Shown: in pieces, positions 1 to 8,857 of the stretch | Layout: each line of letters begins with the position of its first letter | Position numbering within the stretch: the first letter of the stretch is position 1 | From: CAZSCF01 sp964547585 | GTDB lineage: Bacteria > Patescibacteriota > Minisyncoccia > Moranbacterales > UBA2206 | Direction: 5' to 3' | DNA: 58,115 bases | NCBI GenBank assembly: GCA_964547585.1 | Contig: CAZJOI010000003.1 | Span: 1 to 58,115, forward strand | Program-made: the position numbers and the translations under genes | The notes under the pieces: model-generated | What the model saw: the letters and a program-made list of their open reading frames with translations, nothing else | Told to the model about the DNA's origin: nothing | Database searches by the model: none

Positions 1-833
1 ATCATTCCAACCACGGCACTAGAATCAATGCCCCCAGAAAGAAAAGCACCAAGTGGAACATCGGAAATCATCCGAAGCTTAACACATTCTTCCAATTTTT
101 TCATTATTTTCTTTTTCCACTCATTCTCAGATAGATTTAACTTCTTAGAATAATCCAATTTCCAATATCTTTCATTTTCTATTTTTTTTGTTTTTAAATC
201 AACAAAAAGATAGTGGGCTGGTTTCAATTTTTTCAGATCCTTAAATCCAGTTAAAGGAGCGGGGCAGTATTGTAATGTCAGATAATGATGGATAGCAATA
301 TAGTCAGGTTCTTTTTTGTATTCTGATTGCGTCAGAATTGCCTTAAGCTCGGAAGCAAAAATAAAAACATTTTCATCCAGATAATATTTGAAGGGTTTTT
401 TCCCAACTCGATCGCGGGCACAAAATATTGTTTTTTCTTGCTCATCATAGATGGTAAAGGCGAACATACCACGTAAATGCTCAAGGCAATTTTTTCCAAA
501 CTTATCATAAAGAGCCAAGATAACTTCGGTGTCTGTTTTTGATTTGAAAGAATATCCTTCTTTTTCTAGAAGTTCTCTTTTTTCTTGAAAGTTGTAGATT
601 TCTCCATTAAAAACAATCCAATATCTATCTAGGTAGTTCATCGGCTGATGACCAAGAGGGGAGAGATCAATAATTGAAAGACGCCTATGCCCCATCCCAA
701 CTTTTTTATCAGGAGAAATATATGTTCCACCATCATCTGGACCACGGTGCATAATTTTTTCATTCATTGCTAAAATATCCTGCTCTTTCACAAAATTATC
801 TCCGAAACAAATTTTTCCAGTTATTCCACACAT
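1..833 (-). CDS. asnB: asparagine synthase (glutamine-hydrolysing), C-terminus cut by window edge
   Basis: Transfers ammonia from glutamine to aspartate, or in surface-sugar loci to a sugar carboxylate. Reading leftward from ATG at 833, about 277 codons are visible before the edge; the family is about 600 residues. The new N-terminus MCGITG exposes the catalytic Cys2 of class II glutamine amidotransferases; RGPDDGG, GHRRLSIIDLS and FNGEIYN follow, and the ATP-pyrophosphatase loop SGGIDSS is seen near residue 267. It is the last visible gene of the leftward operon, 3 bases after the stop of the membrane protein gene. Family assignment is firm; whether the substrate is free aspartate or a uronic acid of the local polymer is open. 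Confidence 0.95.
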   Translation of the reverse strand, partial: MCGITGKICFGDNFVKEQDILAMNEKIMHRGPDDGGTYISPDKKVGMGHRRLSIIDLSPLGHQPMNYLDRYWIVFNGEIYNFQEKRELLEKEGYSFKSKTDTEVILALYDKFGKNCLEHLRGMFAFTIYDEQEKTIFCARDRVGKKPFKYYLDENVFIFASELKAILTQSEYKKEPDYIAIHHYLTLQYCPAPLTGFKDLKKLKPAHYLFVDLKTKKIENERYWKLDYSKKLNLSENEWKKKIMKKLEECVKLRMISDVPLGAFLSGGIDSSAVVGM

Positions 834-836
834 AGC

Positions 837-2102
837 TTATAATTCTTTTATTATTTTCTTGAAGCTGATGGGTATTTCTCTAGCTGATAAATAAGAATAG
901 GCGACGTTAATCCCAATAAAGATGATTATAGCTGATATTATTAAAGTTTTCAAAAAAATGCCTAAATTTTTATTTTTGATTTTGTCGTTAATAAATTCAA
1001 AACTAAACCAAGCCCCAAAAGCATAAAAAACATAAGTAATTGGCCAGAGAAGCAAAAGTGAACGAACAGCAAAGATGTTAATCGATGAAGCTAGAGTAAA
1101 TATCAATGCGGAAAAATAAATTGAAAGCAGCTTATATTGTTTATAATAAAACAGCAGAAGGATGCTTAAGAAAAAGGGCACTATTGCCAATGGATGAGGA
1201 AACACCCAATCCAGATAGTCAGTAGAGATATGCCCAAAGCCGGGGAATAGCTTGCCTTGAGACTGAATGGCATCTGTTTTTGATATTCTTTCTCCTGAAT
1301 TTAGGATAATGCTCCTCCCCGAATCTCTGATGAGTGATTCTACTCCATAAGGATTTCCTCCATGATATCTAAGATAGCCTGCCATTGAAACGTAAAAGAT
1401 AAAAGCTATAAATATTGAAAAGAGCACTTTTTTTACTAATAGTCGGTCTATTTTTTTGGTAAAAAAGCTGTAAATTACAAGAAAGGTGGGAAAAATAACA
1501 ATAAAATAAATGCCGATGAGGTGAGTACAAATTAAGGCTGGAATCAAAATAGATAAATAAATTTTCCAATTTTTACAATTGCCCAAGATTATGGAAAAAA
1601 TAAGAAGGAATAGCAGCAGAGCAAAAAAGCTAGGTACCACCCAGAAAAAACCATGATATGACCCTGCGCCACTATAAAGAGCCAGAAAAAGCAAAGAAAA
1701 TGCAATTAATTTTTTATTGGGATTAATATTTTTTAAGAAAAAAATCAATACCGAAAGGAGGATTAATATGCCCATGTAGAAACTCAAAAAAAATGCCTGA
1801 GTGGAGTCAATTTTTAATAGTTGAGCAATGGATCCAAAAAAAAGTCTATATGATAGATGTTCAAAGCCAAAATATCCTAGGAAGGAGTGAGCAAATTCTT
1901 TACAAAAAACAACTGCATGGCAACTTCTGATACTTTCAATATGATAAATATAAACAGACGCATCATCAAAAAGAATGTTGCCAAGGCCAACCTTAAATTG
2001 CGTATATATCAAAAAAAATTTCCACGCAATAAAAATGATACTAATGATCAATATCCATCCGTTTCTTTTTATGAAGCTAAAAATTTCGTTTTGAGTGATC
2101 AT
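837..2102 (-). CDS. polytopic membrane protein, possible C-type glycosyltransferase
   Basis: A 421-residue protein made almost entirely of hydrophobic segments, starting with a transmembrane helix at about residues 14-34 and ending with a short basic tail. An acidic FDDA motif sits in the first predicted extracytoplasmic loop, where C-type (dolichol-phosphate-sugar dependent) glycosyltransferases carry their catalytic acid; this is the only hint of function. Its ATG overlaps the stop of the methyltransferase gene in an ATGA, so it is translated from the same message. I do not recognise a specific family; an oligosaccharide polymerase is an alternative. Confidence 0.75.
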   Translation of the reverse strand: MITQNEIFSFIKRNGWILIISIIFIAWKFFLIYTQFKVGLGNILFDDASVYIYHIESIRSCHAVVFCKEFAHSFLGYFGFEHLSYRLFFGSIAQLLKIDSTQAFFLSFYMGILILLSVLIFFLKNINPNKKLIAFSLLFLALYSGAGSYHGFFWVVPSFFALLLFLLIFSIILGNCKNWKIYLSILIPALICTHLIGIYFIVIFPTFLVIYSFFTKKIDRLLVKKVLFSIFIAFIFYVSMAGYLRYHGGNPYGVESLIRDSGRSIILNSGERISKTDAIQSQGKLFPGFGHISTDYLDWVFPHPLAIVPFFLSILLLFYYKQYKLLSIYFSALIFTLASSINIFAVRSLLLLWPITYVFYAFGAWFSFEFINDKIKNKNLGIFLKTLIISAIIIFIGINVAYSYLSAREIPISFKKIIKEL

Positions 2103-2944
2103 TTTTTAATAAGAATATTAATTGAAAGTGTTTTTAAGTCATCTTCACCATAGGCAACTTTTAAATTTTCAGGGATTATTCCATTAAAAACGATGACTTT
2201 TTTCAAGTCAATCAGTTTCAAGCCATTTTTTTTAATCAGTTCCAGATAGTAGCTCACTCTTTTCCTATTGACATATTCTCCTGTTTTTTCGAAAAATTTT
2301 TTAAACCAATATTCTTTTATCTTTAAAAACCACAAACTATTTTGAAAAAAGATGTGATCCCGAAGATCTACTTGATGGTTCATTGTGCCTCCTGTTTTTA
2401 GGACTCTTGTCATTTCCAAAAAACACAAATCTAAATCATGAACGTGCTCTAGAACGGCGCAAGAATAAATAAAGTCAACTGAATTATCTGGCAAAGAGTA
2501 TTTGGATTTTTGGTCTATTTCGATAAATTTAATTTTCGAATCATTGTAGCAATATTTTTCTTCCCTCTGGACAAACAACTGTTTAATTAGCTCAGTGTCA
2601 TTATCCAGTAGTTTTCGGTAACTTTTCATTTGCTTTTTGGATATAAATGCATGTGTTCCATTATCAATAGCATAATATTTCTTGGCGCCATTTTTAATGC
2701 AGAGCAATCCAAAACCAATTGAGCCACCCGGTCCCAATTCTAGGATATTTTTATCCAGAATGTTGGAAACGCCACCTATTTTTTGACAAAAATCTTCAAA
2801 CTGATCCAGGGAATATCGGGCATGCTTTTCATTAAAAGCATAGGGATTAAATAAATATTTTTCTACGATATCTCTGCTTCTGGGAAACATGGAAAAAATT
2901 AGATTTTCTGCTAAAACAATAGGAAGCTTGATGGCTATATTCAT
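2099..2944 (-). CDS. class I SAM-dependent methyltransferase
   Basis: 281 residues. The glycine-rich SAM site ILELGPGGSIGFG lies near residues 62-74, followed by an acidic post-II residue (YAIDNG) and the typical motif IV/post-IV stretch FIYSCAVLEHVHD near residue 160, which marks the UbiE/Methyltransf_11-type fold. Between the GT4 gene upstream (4-base gap) and the membrane protein downstream (ATGA overlap), it probably methylates a sugar or a lipid-linked intermediate of the surface polymer. The substrate cannot be read from sequence. Confidence 0.85.
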   Translation of the reverse strand: MNIAIKLPIVLAENLIFSMFPRSRDIVEKYLFNPYAFNEKHARYSLDQFEDFCQKIGGVSNILDKNILELGPGGSIGFGLLCIKNGAKKYYAIDNGTHAFISKKQMKSYRKLLDNDTELIKQLFVQREEKYCYNDSKIKFIEIDQKSKYSLPDNSVDFIYSCAVLEHVHDLDLCFLEMTRVLKTGGTMNHQVDLRDHIFFQNSLWFLKIKEYWFKKFFEKTGEYVNRKRVSYYLELIKKNGLKLIDLKKVIVFNGIIPENLKVAYGEDDLKTLSINILIKK

Positions 2945-2948
2945 ATCA

Positions 2949-4082
2949 CTATTTTATGTATTTTATATATTCATTTACGGCAGTATCCCAATCAAAAGTT
3001 CTTTTGATTTTTTCTTTGGCTTGGCTTGATAGAGCCTCTCTTGTTGTTGAATTTTCGCATAAAGAAACTATTTTTTTGGTCAATGATTCCATAGAGCTAT
3101 CTTCCAAGAGAAGGCCAGTTTCATCGTTGATTACCACTTCATCTGCTCCTTCATTGGGTGTGGCAATTACAGCACAACTACAATACATTGCTTCAAGGAG
3201 GGCAGTAGAAAGCCCGCCACCCGGAAAAGAAGAATGAATATAAATATCCGAAACCTTAAGAATTCCAATAGCTTCCTTGCGCGTTTTGCCTTTCAGCATG
3301 AGAATGGATTCGTCGCTGATTTTTTTGAGTCGCTGAAAATCTTCGCCGTCACCAATAATAACAAATATGACCCTTTTTTTAATTTCTTCCGGTAAGTTTT
3401 TTATTGCTTTAATTGTATTTTCCACACCCTTCCATTTATATAGGCGGCCTGCCCAGGAGATTATTATTTTGTCCGATTGTTGCTTTTTAAATTCCAAATC
3501 GGGCGATATTTTTTCAATTTCACTGATGTCGAGTCCGCGATAAATAATAGGTGATTCGCGGTTGTCAAATTTATATACAAATTTTTGTACGGCTTTGGAG
3601 ATTGAAATATTTAAATCAGAAAATTTGAAAACAAGATAACCAAAAGTAAAGTCATATATTTTTGCAATAAAGGTTTTGAATTTGCTGGAAAGCTGAACGA
3701 AATCAGATCCATGTTCAATATGGATCCAGTTTACTTTTTTTGTTTTTGAATATATTAACGCAAGCAGAGAAGTATTAAAAAATCTGGTTCTGGAAATCGT
3801 GATGTCAAATTTTTGTTTAAGAAGGCCATTGTATAATCTCCAAAATTTTAAGGACCAAAATTTTGGCATAGAATAGTTAGAAATTATTTCAAATGCAGGA
3901 AATCTTACTATTTTTACATTTTCATACTTTGTTTCATTTTCAGGTGCTTCCTTGGGTAATTTTGGCGCAAAAACAGTTATATCTACCCCTTTTTGGGATA
4001 GATATTTATTAAATTCATCAGCATGAGATTCTAATCCTCCAATATGAGGAGGATAGTATGGACAAAAAATTAATAATTTCAT
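2949..4082 (-). CDS. glycosyltransferase family 4
   Basis: 377 residues, normal length for GT4 (GT-B fold). The N-terminal domain begins LLIFCPYYPPHIGGLESH, the usual acceptor-domain strand with the GG loop; the C-terminal nucleotide-sugar domain has SWAGRLYKWKGVENTI and the E-x7-E region GGGLSTALLEAMYCSCAVIAT. Retaining transfer of a sugar from UDP/GDP-sugar to a lipid-linked glycan on the cytoplasmic membrane face is the family role. Its start overlaps the DUF2304 stop (ATGA). Donor and acceptor are unknown. Confidence 0.92.
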   Translation of the reverse strand: MKLLIFCPYYPPHIGGLESHADEFNKYLSQKGVDITVFAPKLPKEAPENETKYENVKIVRFPAFEIISNYSMPKFWSLKFWRLYNGLLKQKFDITISRTRFFNTSLLALIYSKTKKVNWIHIEHGSDFVQLSSKFKTFIAKIYDFTFGYLVFKFSDLNISISKAVQKFVYKFDNRESPIIYRGLDISEIEKISPDLEFKKQQSDKIIISWAGRLYKWKGVENTIKAIKNLPEEIKKRVIFVIIGDGEDFQRLKKISDESILMLKGKTRKEAIGILKVSDIYIHSSFPGGGLSTALLEAMYCSCAVIATPNEGADEVVINDETGLLLEDSSMESLTKKIVSLCENSTTREALSSQAKEKIKRTFDWDTAVNEYIKYIK

Positions 4083-4429
4083 TTCTGGTTTTTAATTTCT
4101 TTTAGACTATCAGTTCTGGTTAAAATTGAAATATCTTGTTCTAACCTTTCGATTGCGGAAAGAAGCTTAAATATTATTAAAAAAATCAGGAGAAAACCAG
4201 CTAATATTACGGCATTAATGTTTCCTTCGAGACCTACGATTTTGGCCAAAATGTTGGTGAGATTGGGGAATATCGCAATTATAGCCATTCCACCCCAAAC
4301 TATGACTCTGATTAATACCTTAGAGATCGTTTGTCCACTTTTCCCTTGGATATAATTTCTTATTCCTTGAAAAATCATAATAACTGCAACTACAACGATA
4401 ATAATTTGGTAGAGATGAAAATTGATCAT
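4079..4429 (-). CDS. DUF2304 small membrane protein
   Basis: 116 residues with three hydrophobic helices (about 5-24, 43-60, 70-92) and a charged C-terminal tail with IERLEQDISILTRTDSLKEIK. This matches the DUF2304 family, which habitually sits beside GT2 polyprenyl-phosphate sugar synthases; here it directly follows the GT2 gene at 4447-5136 by 17 bases and overlaps the GT4 gene by 4. A role as membrane partner of the GT2 enzyme is inferred from this context only. Confidence 0.8.
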   Translation of the reverse strand: MINFHLYQIIIVVVAVIMIFQGIRNYIQGKSGQTISKVLIRVIVWGGMAIIAIFPNLTNILAKIVGLEGNINAVILAGFLLIFLIIFKLLSAIERLEQDISILTRTDSLKEIKNQK

Positions 4430-4446
4430 AATGCTTTTTAACTTTT

Positions 4447-5136
4447 TTAGTGTATTAATCTTAAAAACATCCCATATAATGTTTTAAAACCGTTAAACAT
4501 GTTTTGTTTCTCAAGCTTACTCTTGGAATATTCGGTATATTTCACTTTGATTGGAACTTCTTCAAATTTTAATTTGTAAATATAAATTTCCCTAATTACT
4601 TCGCTGTCATAATCATATCTATCCGCCTTGGTATTTATGAGATCGGTTGCTTTTCTGGAATATGCTCTAAATCCAGATTGACTGTCGGTTACCCACAGAC
4701 CAAAAAGATACCAGGTTGCAACATTGGCAATCCAATTGTGAATTTTCTTGTAAAAAGGCATTTCCTTGGTATTTTTAAGACGAGTCCCTAAAACAACATC
4801 AAATCTTTGATTGGTTATTGGATCTACGAGATTTTTGATATCTTTGGGGTCATGCTGCCCATCTCCATCCATTGTAACAATGATTTCTGCCCCAAGCAAT
4901 TTTGCGGCTTCGATACCAGTTTTTGTGGCTGCTCCTTTTCCGCGATTAATTCGATGTCTTAATGTAATTATATTGCTAATTTCTTTTGCTTTTTGATATG
5001 TTTGATCCTTGCTACCATCATCAACAACAATAATATTGTCATATCCCTCATTTTTTATTTCCATTACAACATCCCGAATTATAGTTTCTTCGTTGAGAGC
5101 GGGGATAATTATAAATATTTTTCTCTTATCAAACAT
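4447..5136 (-). CDS. GT2 glycosyltransferase, polyprenyl-phosphate sugar synthase type
   Basis: 229 residues. Begins IFIIIPALNEETIIRDVV and has the VDDGSKDQT donor site and the DXD-like TMDGDGQHDP, the signature of dolichyl-phosphate mannose synthase-like GT2 enzymes; the SQSGFRAYSR acceptor motif is also present. No C-terminal membrane helices, so it would need a membrane partner, plausibly DUF2304 next door. Predicted to charge polyprenyl phosphate with a hexose that C-type transferases then use outside the membrane. Confidence 0.92.
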   Translation of the reverse strand: MFDKRKIFIIIPALNEETIIRDVVMEIKNEGYDNIIVVDDGSKDQTYQKAKEISNIITLRHRINRGKGAATKTGIEAAKLLGAEIIVTMDGDGQHDPKDIKNLVDPITNQRFDVVLGTRLKNTKEMPFYKKIHNWIANVATWYLFGLWVTDSQSGFRAYSRKATDLINTKADRYDYDSEVIREIYIYKLKFEEVPIKVKYTEYSKSKLEKQNMFNGFKTLYGMFLRLIH

Positions 5137-5185
5137 CAGGTTAGTTGATGAATTAATGGGTTAGCAGTTTACTTTCTTTTTGTAA

Positions 5186-5668
5186 TCATTGAGATTCTAT
5201 TATATCTTCTGTTATTCTGTTTTTGCAAGTCTTCTTCACTCCAGCGTCGCTTATTTGATCGCAGGCTTTGTAATCTTTGTTTTTTATGGCTGAATCCTTG
5301 AGACAATAATCTTTTTGCAATCCACTGGCATTTGTGCAGTCAGTGGCATTTGGCTGAATTATTTCTCCTTCCGGATTAGTTTCAGGTATTTCACAAACCT
5401 GCTTACAATATTTCAATTCTTCACTTTTTTGGAAATTTGCGCACTCATTATCGCAATCAAAAGGTAATACGGTTATACCAATAGTATTACTAGTTACCCC
5501 TTTTTCTGTATTGTTCTGACTTTGCTGGTTGGATTCTTGCTGAATTGGTTCATTATTAATCTTAACAGTTTTATTGCCAAAATAACGATTTTTTATTATC
5601 GGGTAACCGAAGTAGGCGAGTGTGCCAAGAGCAATTATAAGGATTAGAAAAAATATTTTAAATTTCAT
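5186..5668 (-). CDS. membrane-anchored Cys-rich protein, unknown function
   Basis: 160 residues: an N-terminal hydrophobic anchor (about 4-22), a Gln/Asn/Ser-rich linker, then a Cys-rich extracytoplasmic part with DCDNECANF, LKYCKQVC, DCTNASG, LQKDYCLKD, ACDQ and KKTC. The spacing of paired Cys suggests disulphides. The DC-x3-C-x-F...LKYC-x3-C portion recurs in the protein at 7726-8028, so the two define a small local family. It lies 4 bases from the SpoIID gene, hence is co-transcribed with it. No known domain recognised. Confidence 0.8.
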   Translation of the reverse strand: MKFKIFFLILIIALGTLAYFGYPIIKNRYFGNKTVKINNEPIQQESNQQSQNNTEKGVTSNTIGITVLPFDCDNECANFQKSEELKYCKQVCEIPETNPEGEIIQPNATDCTNASGLQKDYCLKDSAIKNKDYKACDQISDAGVKKTCKNRITEDIIESQ

Positions 5669-5671
5669 AGG

Positions 5672-7615
5672 TTAATATTTTGTCGTTATGTTTATTCCAG
5701 TGTAATAATATTTCAATATTCTTTGATAATCCCAGCCATAGGAACTTCCGGCAAGTTTTAAAGAACCATTGGCGCTTACTCCAACCATATGATTTCCAGC
5801 AGCTTCCAATTGGGCAGTTGTCAATGTGGGATGCTTACCATATGGGTCAGAAACTGATTTACACCAAGGATATTCATCGGAACCCCAACGTTCTTCAAAA
5901 CTTCGAGTTCTTCCATCAGTCCATGAACTGTAAGGGGTGAGAGCGACATTGCCTCCGTAAGTGGCAATATTTCCCTTGGTATTTTGCGCCGCTAATTTTA
6001 TGTTAGGATAAGCAATTTCCCAATCATAGCCTCGATAAATTTGAGAACCTGAGTCGCTTCTAATTCTGAATCCATAGGGAACCCATTTGGTTGAAGCCCA
6101 GCTGACATACTGATAGCCGTATGTTCTGAAAATTGTTGTCATTAATTTTGTGTGCTCGATTGGTCCAGTTCCTGTTGTTTCTCCCATTCCCCAAACATAT
6201 TGTTCCATTGGCAAAGTATTTATTATCCAAATATTGTTGCTGTCAGTGTATCTAATTTTTATTTTTCCTCGATATTGATCATAACTCGAATTTGGTCTAT
6301 GAACATTAAAAATCATGTCAGTACTATTTCCATCAGCTGCGTCAAAAAACACTTCCTTATAAACTAATCTTTCGGGTATAGAATTGTACACTTTTAAATC
6401 CTTATTTGCATCGTGGGAAACCTTAGTAATAACTCCACCATCAATAACGGCAATAACATCGCCATCTGAATCTTTGACATTGTATTTTTTATTAGCCTCA
6501 ACTCTCAGTGGGGTCGCATTTAGACTGTTTTCAGAGTCAACCCACAGACCAACTGAAATTTCTGGACCTGCCAGATTTGTATATGAAATTTCTTTATTAA
6601 CAATGCCGGTTCCGATCGCCTGTATTTCTGCTGCTGATGTTGCCACGCTTCCCATTGCTTCAGCTAGAGAAATAAGTTTTACATATCTTCCATTTTTGGC
6701 TGTGAAACTAATTTCTTTGAGATTTGAATTTGATGCAAAACTTCCGGTAGAAACTGCAGTTCCCCAGTTAGAAGGGTTATCTGAAACATATATTTCATAT
6801 TGAGTAATTGTTCCAAATAAACTTCCATCTTGTCTGGGTAAATACCTAAAACCATCCACTGGGTATGAATTTCCCAAATCAAGAACAATGTTATGTGGTT
6901 GAGGAGTAGTTGATCCAATAAAATGTGTGTGCCAAAAAGTATTTGCGTTTCCATCGAGAGCTGCTGTAGTAGGATAATTTGGTAATTGTTGGCTATCAAC
7001 TGAACTTACGGAAATGTTTGGTACAGGAAGCGGATCCTCAGGCGTTGGTGGTGTTTCTTCAATGGCAGTTCCATCAGTGTTAAATCCTAATATTTCTATT
7101 TCAGCAGCTGCGGCTGCTTCGGTTCCCATTATTTCAGCTAGAGAAACAAATTTTACATAGCGGCCTGTTTTATTGGAAAACAATATTTCTTTTTCGTTTG
7201 AATTTTCTGCAAAAGTTCCGTTAACTTCAACTGTTTCCCAGTTTGAATTGTCTGTACTGGTATATATTGAATATTTTGTAATAATTCCGTAAGTACCTCC
7301 ATCCTGACGAGGAAGATAATGAAGTCCTCCAATTAAATAGTTTTTTCCCAAATCAAGAACAATGTTATGTGGTTGAGGAGTAGTTGATCCAATAAAATGT
7401 GTGTGCCAAAAAGTTGAGCTATCTCCATCAACTGCGTTTGCAGCAGCATAAGTAGGACTTTGTTCGCTATCAACTGAACTTACGGAAATGTTTGGTACAA
7501 CTGATATAGCTGCTTGGGATTTATTAACAAGAGGACCAAAAAAGAGAAAAAATGAAAGCAAAAATATAGATCCTAAAAAAGTAGCTATTTTTATGTTTAT
7601 TTTTTTCATAGTCAT
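5672..7615 (-). CDS. SpoIID/LytB-domain protein with two F5/8-type C domains
   Basis: 647 residues. Signal peptide/anchor at about 5-35; two discoidin-like (F5/8 type C) carbohydrate-binding repeats at about 40-190 and 195-345, each starting VPNISVSSVDS and carrying FWHTHF and HNIVLDLG; then a SpoIID/LytB domain from about 355 to the end. The SpoIID catalytic Glu is kept (GMGET, about residue 479) as is the following RTYGY. In sporulating Firmicutes SpoIID is a peptidoglycan lytic transglycosylase; here there is no sporulation context, so wall remodelling or surface attachment is inferred. ATG could also be two codons further in. Confidence 0.88.
   Translation of the reverse strand: MTMKKINIKIATFLGSIFLLSFFLFFGPLVNKSQAAISVVPNISVSSVDSEQSPTYAAANAVDGDSSTFWHTHFIGSTTPQPHNIVLDLGKNYLIGGLHYLPRQDGGTYGIITKYSIYTSTDNSNWETVEVNGTFAENSNEKEILFSNKTGRYVKFVSLAEIMGTEAAAAAEIEILGFNTDGTAIEETPPTPEDPLPVPNISVSSVDSQQLPNYPTTAALDGNANTFWHTHFIGSTTPQPHNIVLDLGNSYPVDGFRYLPRQDGSLFGTITQYEIYVSDNPSNWGTAVSTGSFASNSNLKEISFTAKNGRYVKLISLAEAMGSVATSAAEIQAIGTGIVNKEISYTNLAGPEISVGLWVDSENSLNATPLRVEANKKYNVKDSDGDVIAVIDGGVITKVSHDANKDLKVYNSIPERLVYKEVFFDAADGNSTDMIFNVHRPNSSYDQYRGKIKIRYTDSNNIWIINTLPMEQYVWGMGETTGTGPIEHTKLMTTIFRTYGYQYVSWASTKWVPYGFRIRSDSGSQIYRGYDWEIAYPNIKLAAQNTKGNIATYGGNVALTPYSSWTDGRTRSFEERWGSDEYPWCKSVSDPYGKHPTLTTAQLEAAGNHMVGVSANGSLKLAGSSYGWDYQRILKYYYTGINITTKY
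6870..7414. repeat. two exact 71-base copies inside the F5/8C repeats
   Basis: Bases 6870-6940 and 7344-7414 read identically by eye over 71 bases, and a second stretch of about 34 bases is also shared (near 6990-7024 and 7468-7501). Both encode equivalent parts of the two discoidin domains. The rest of the domains has diverged, so this looks like recent gene conversion or a strong local constraint. Confidence 0.85.
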
Positions 7616-7725
7616 TTTTTTGTGTCAAATATGCACCATAAAGCCAAAAAATTTGTAAATTTTATATGCAAAATCATCTCTATTCTAGTCGAAAAAAGAC
7701 AAAAAAGCAAACTATCTTTTTGATA

Positions 7726-8028
7726 TTAAAGCGAATTTGTCGGTAAGCTTTTAGCCAAGCAATAGTTTTGGCAATATTTTAAGTCTTCAGGATTATTTTC
7801 AAACGACTTGCATTGATTGGCACAGTCTTTTTGGGTTATTTCGACATTGTCAGAAAGATTGAATTTAGGTGGTCCTTCTTCCTCTGGAATTGGCAGCTTT
7901 TCTCCTTTGGAAAAACCGGCTTTTCCCGTGGATAATTCTCTGACGATAGCAAAAACCAAAAAAGCCAAGGCTGCGGCCAAAAGGAAATAGGCGAGTATTA
8001 TTAACTTGGATTTCATTTTTTGAATCAT
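7726..8028 (-). CDS. small membrane-anchored Cys protein, unknown function
   Basis: 100 residues: Lys-rich start, one hydrophobic helix (about 9-29), a short charged/Pro linker, and a C-terminal extracytoplasmic piece with DCANQCKSF and LKYCQNYC. The Cys pattern is the same as in the 160-residue protein at 5186-5668. First gene of the leftward operon, separated from the SpoIID gene by about 110 AT-rich bases. Function unknown; the shared motif and position suggest a common surface role. Confidence 0.75.
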   Translation of the reverse strand: MIQKMKSKLIILAYFLLAAALAFLVFAIVRELSTGKAGFSKGEKLPIPEEEGPPKFNLSDNVEITQKDCANQCKSFENNPEDLKYCQNYCLAKSLPTNSL

Positions 8029-8080
8029 AGGTTAATTTTAGCAAATTTTATATTTTAAATCCACCAGATCTAAGTTTTTG

Positions 8081-8109
8081 TCTTTCCTAAAGGTACACTT
8101 TGGGAAAGA
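8081..8109. promoter_or_regulatory. 12-bp inverted repeat upstream of abiE
   Basis: TCTTTCCTAAAG and CTTTGGGAAAGA flank a 5-base spacer (one T:G pair). It lies between the divergent 7726-8028 gene and abiEi, about 65 bases upstream of the abiE -35. AbiEi antitoxins are known to autoregulate through inverted repeats; whether this one is such an operator is a guess. A related CCTTTAGGAAG occurs after abiEii near 9683-9693. Confidence 0.4.
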
Positions 8110-8174
8110 TGTCGAAATAGTTGATTTTGTGGGCCAAGAAAAATGGTCCCATATTAAGCCATATAATTGACATA

Positions 8175-8203
8175 TTGACAACGGTGCATCTTTATGATAC
8201 GAT
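8175..8203 (+). promoter_or_regulatory. sigma-70-type promoter of the abiE pair
   Basis: TTGACA at 8175-8180, 17-base spacer, TACGAT at 8198-8203. Predicted start near 8210, about 26 bases before the abiEi ATG. No Shine-Dalgarno site is visible in the leader. Confidence 0.6.
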
Positions 8204-8236
8204 TCCTTTATTGATATAATAATATTAATAAAAGAA

Positions 8237-8857
8237 ATGAATTATTTTGAATTTAGGAAAAAAGCCGAGAATTTGCCTTATTTTGAAACAAAAGAATTGA
8301 GGTTGGTTTTGGGCGCTGATTTTAGTACCACAACACTTGTGAATTTAAAGAATTGGGTTAATAAAGGTTATCTGGTTATGCTAAGAAGAGGTTTGTATAT
8401 TATTGCTGAAGCAACAAAAAAATTTGACTCAATGGTTTATGCTACAAAAATCTATTCACCATCCTATGTAAGTATGGAGATGGCATTGAGTTTCTATGGA
8501 ATTATTCCGGAAGCGGTGTTTACTATAACTTCAATCACGACACGAAAAACAAAGAAGTTTAAAACTTCGCTTGGAAATTTTAGCTATCAAAAAATCAAAA
8601 CGGAAGCCTTTGGTGGTTTTGAAGCAAAGAAGCAAGAAGAGATTTCTTTTAATTTAGCTCTTCCCGAAAAAGCAGTAGTGGATTTTCTGTATTTGAATCG
8701 CAATGTTCTAGATGGTACCTTAGAACAATTTCGAGGATATCGCTTTAATGAAGATTTCAAATTTGATGCCAAAAAATTGCTCAATTTTTCTGAATCTTTT
8801 GAAAATAAAAAAGTATTGTTTTTAACTAAAAATTTTATTAAATATTATGTTGCCTAG
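8237..8857 (+). CDS. abiEi: AbiEi-type antitoxin / transcriptional regulator
   Basis: 206 residues. The N-terminal part (ETKELRLVLGADFSTTTLVN, then a WVNKGYLVMLRRGLYII stretch) is the winged-helix domain of AbiEi antitoxins, and the rest matches the C-terminal antitoxin domain (SPSYVSMEMALSFYGIIPE, ALPEKAVVDFLYL). In type IV toxin-antitoxin systems the antitoxin represses the operon and counteracts the nucleotidyltransferase toxin without direct binding. Stop overlaps the toxin start by 11 bases, the usual coupled arrangement. Confidence 0.85.
   Translation: MNYFEFRKKAENLPYFETKELRLVLGADFSTTTLVNLKNWVNKGYLVMLRRGLYIIAEATKKFDSMVYATKIYSPSYVSMEMALSFYGIIPEAVFTITSITTRKTKKFKTSLGNFSYQKIKTEAFGGFEAKKQEEISFNLALPEKAVVDFLYLNRNVLDGTLEQFRGYRFNEDFKFDAKKLLNFSESFENKKVLFLTKNFIKYYVA

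Noticed and set aside
8587..8784. Antisense open frames over abiEi and many other genes
   Set aside because: Their codon pattern mirrors the sense gene, and none has start signals.
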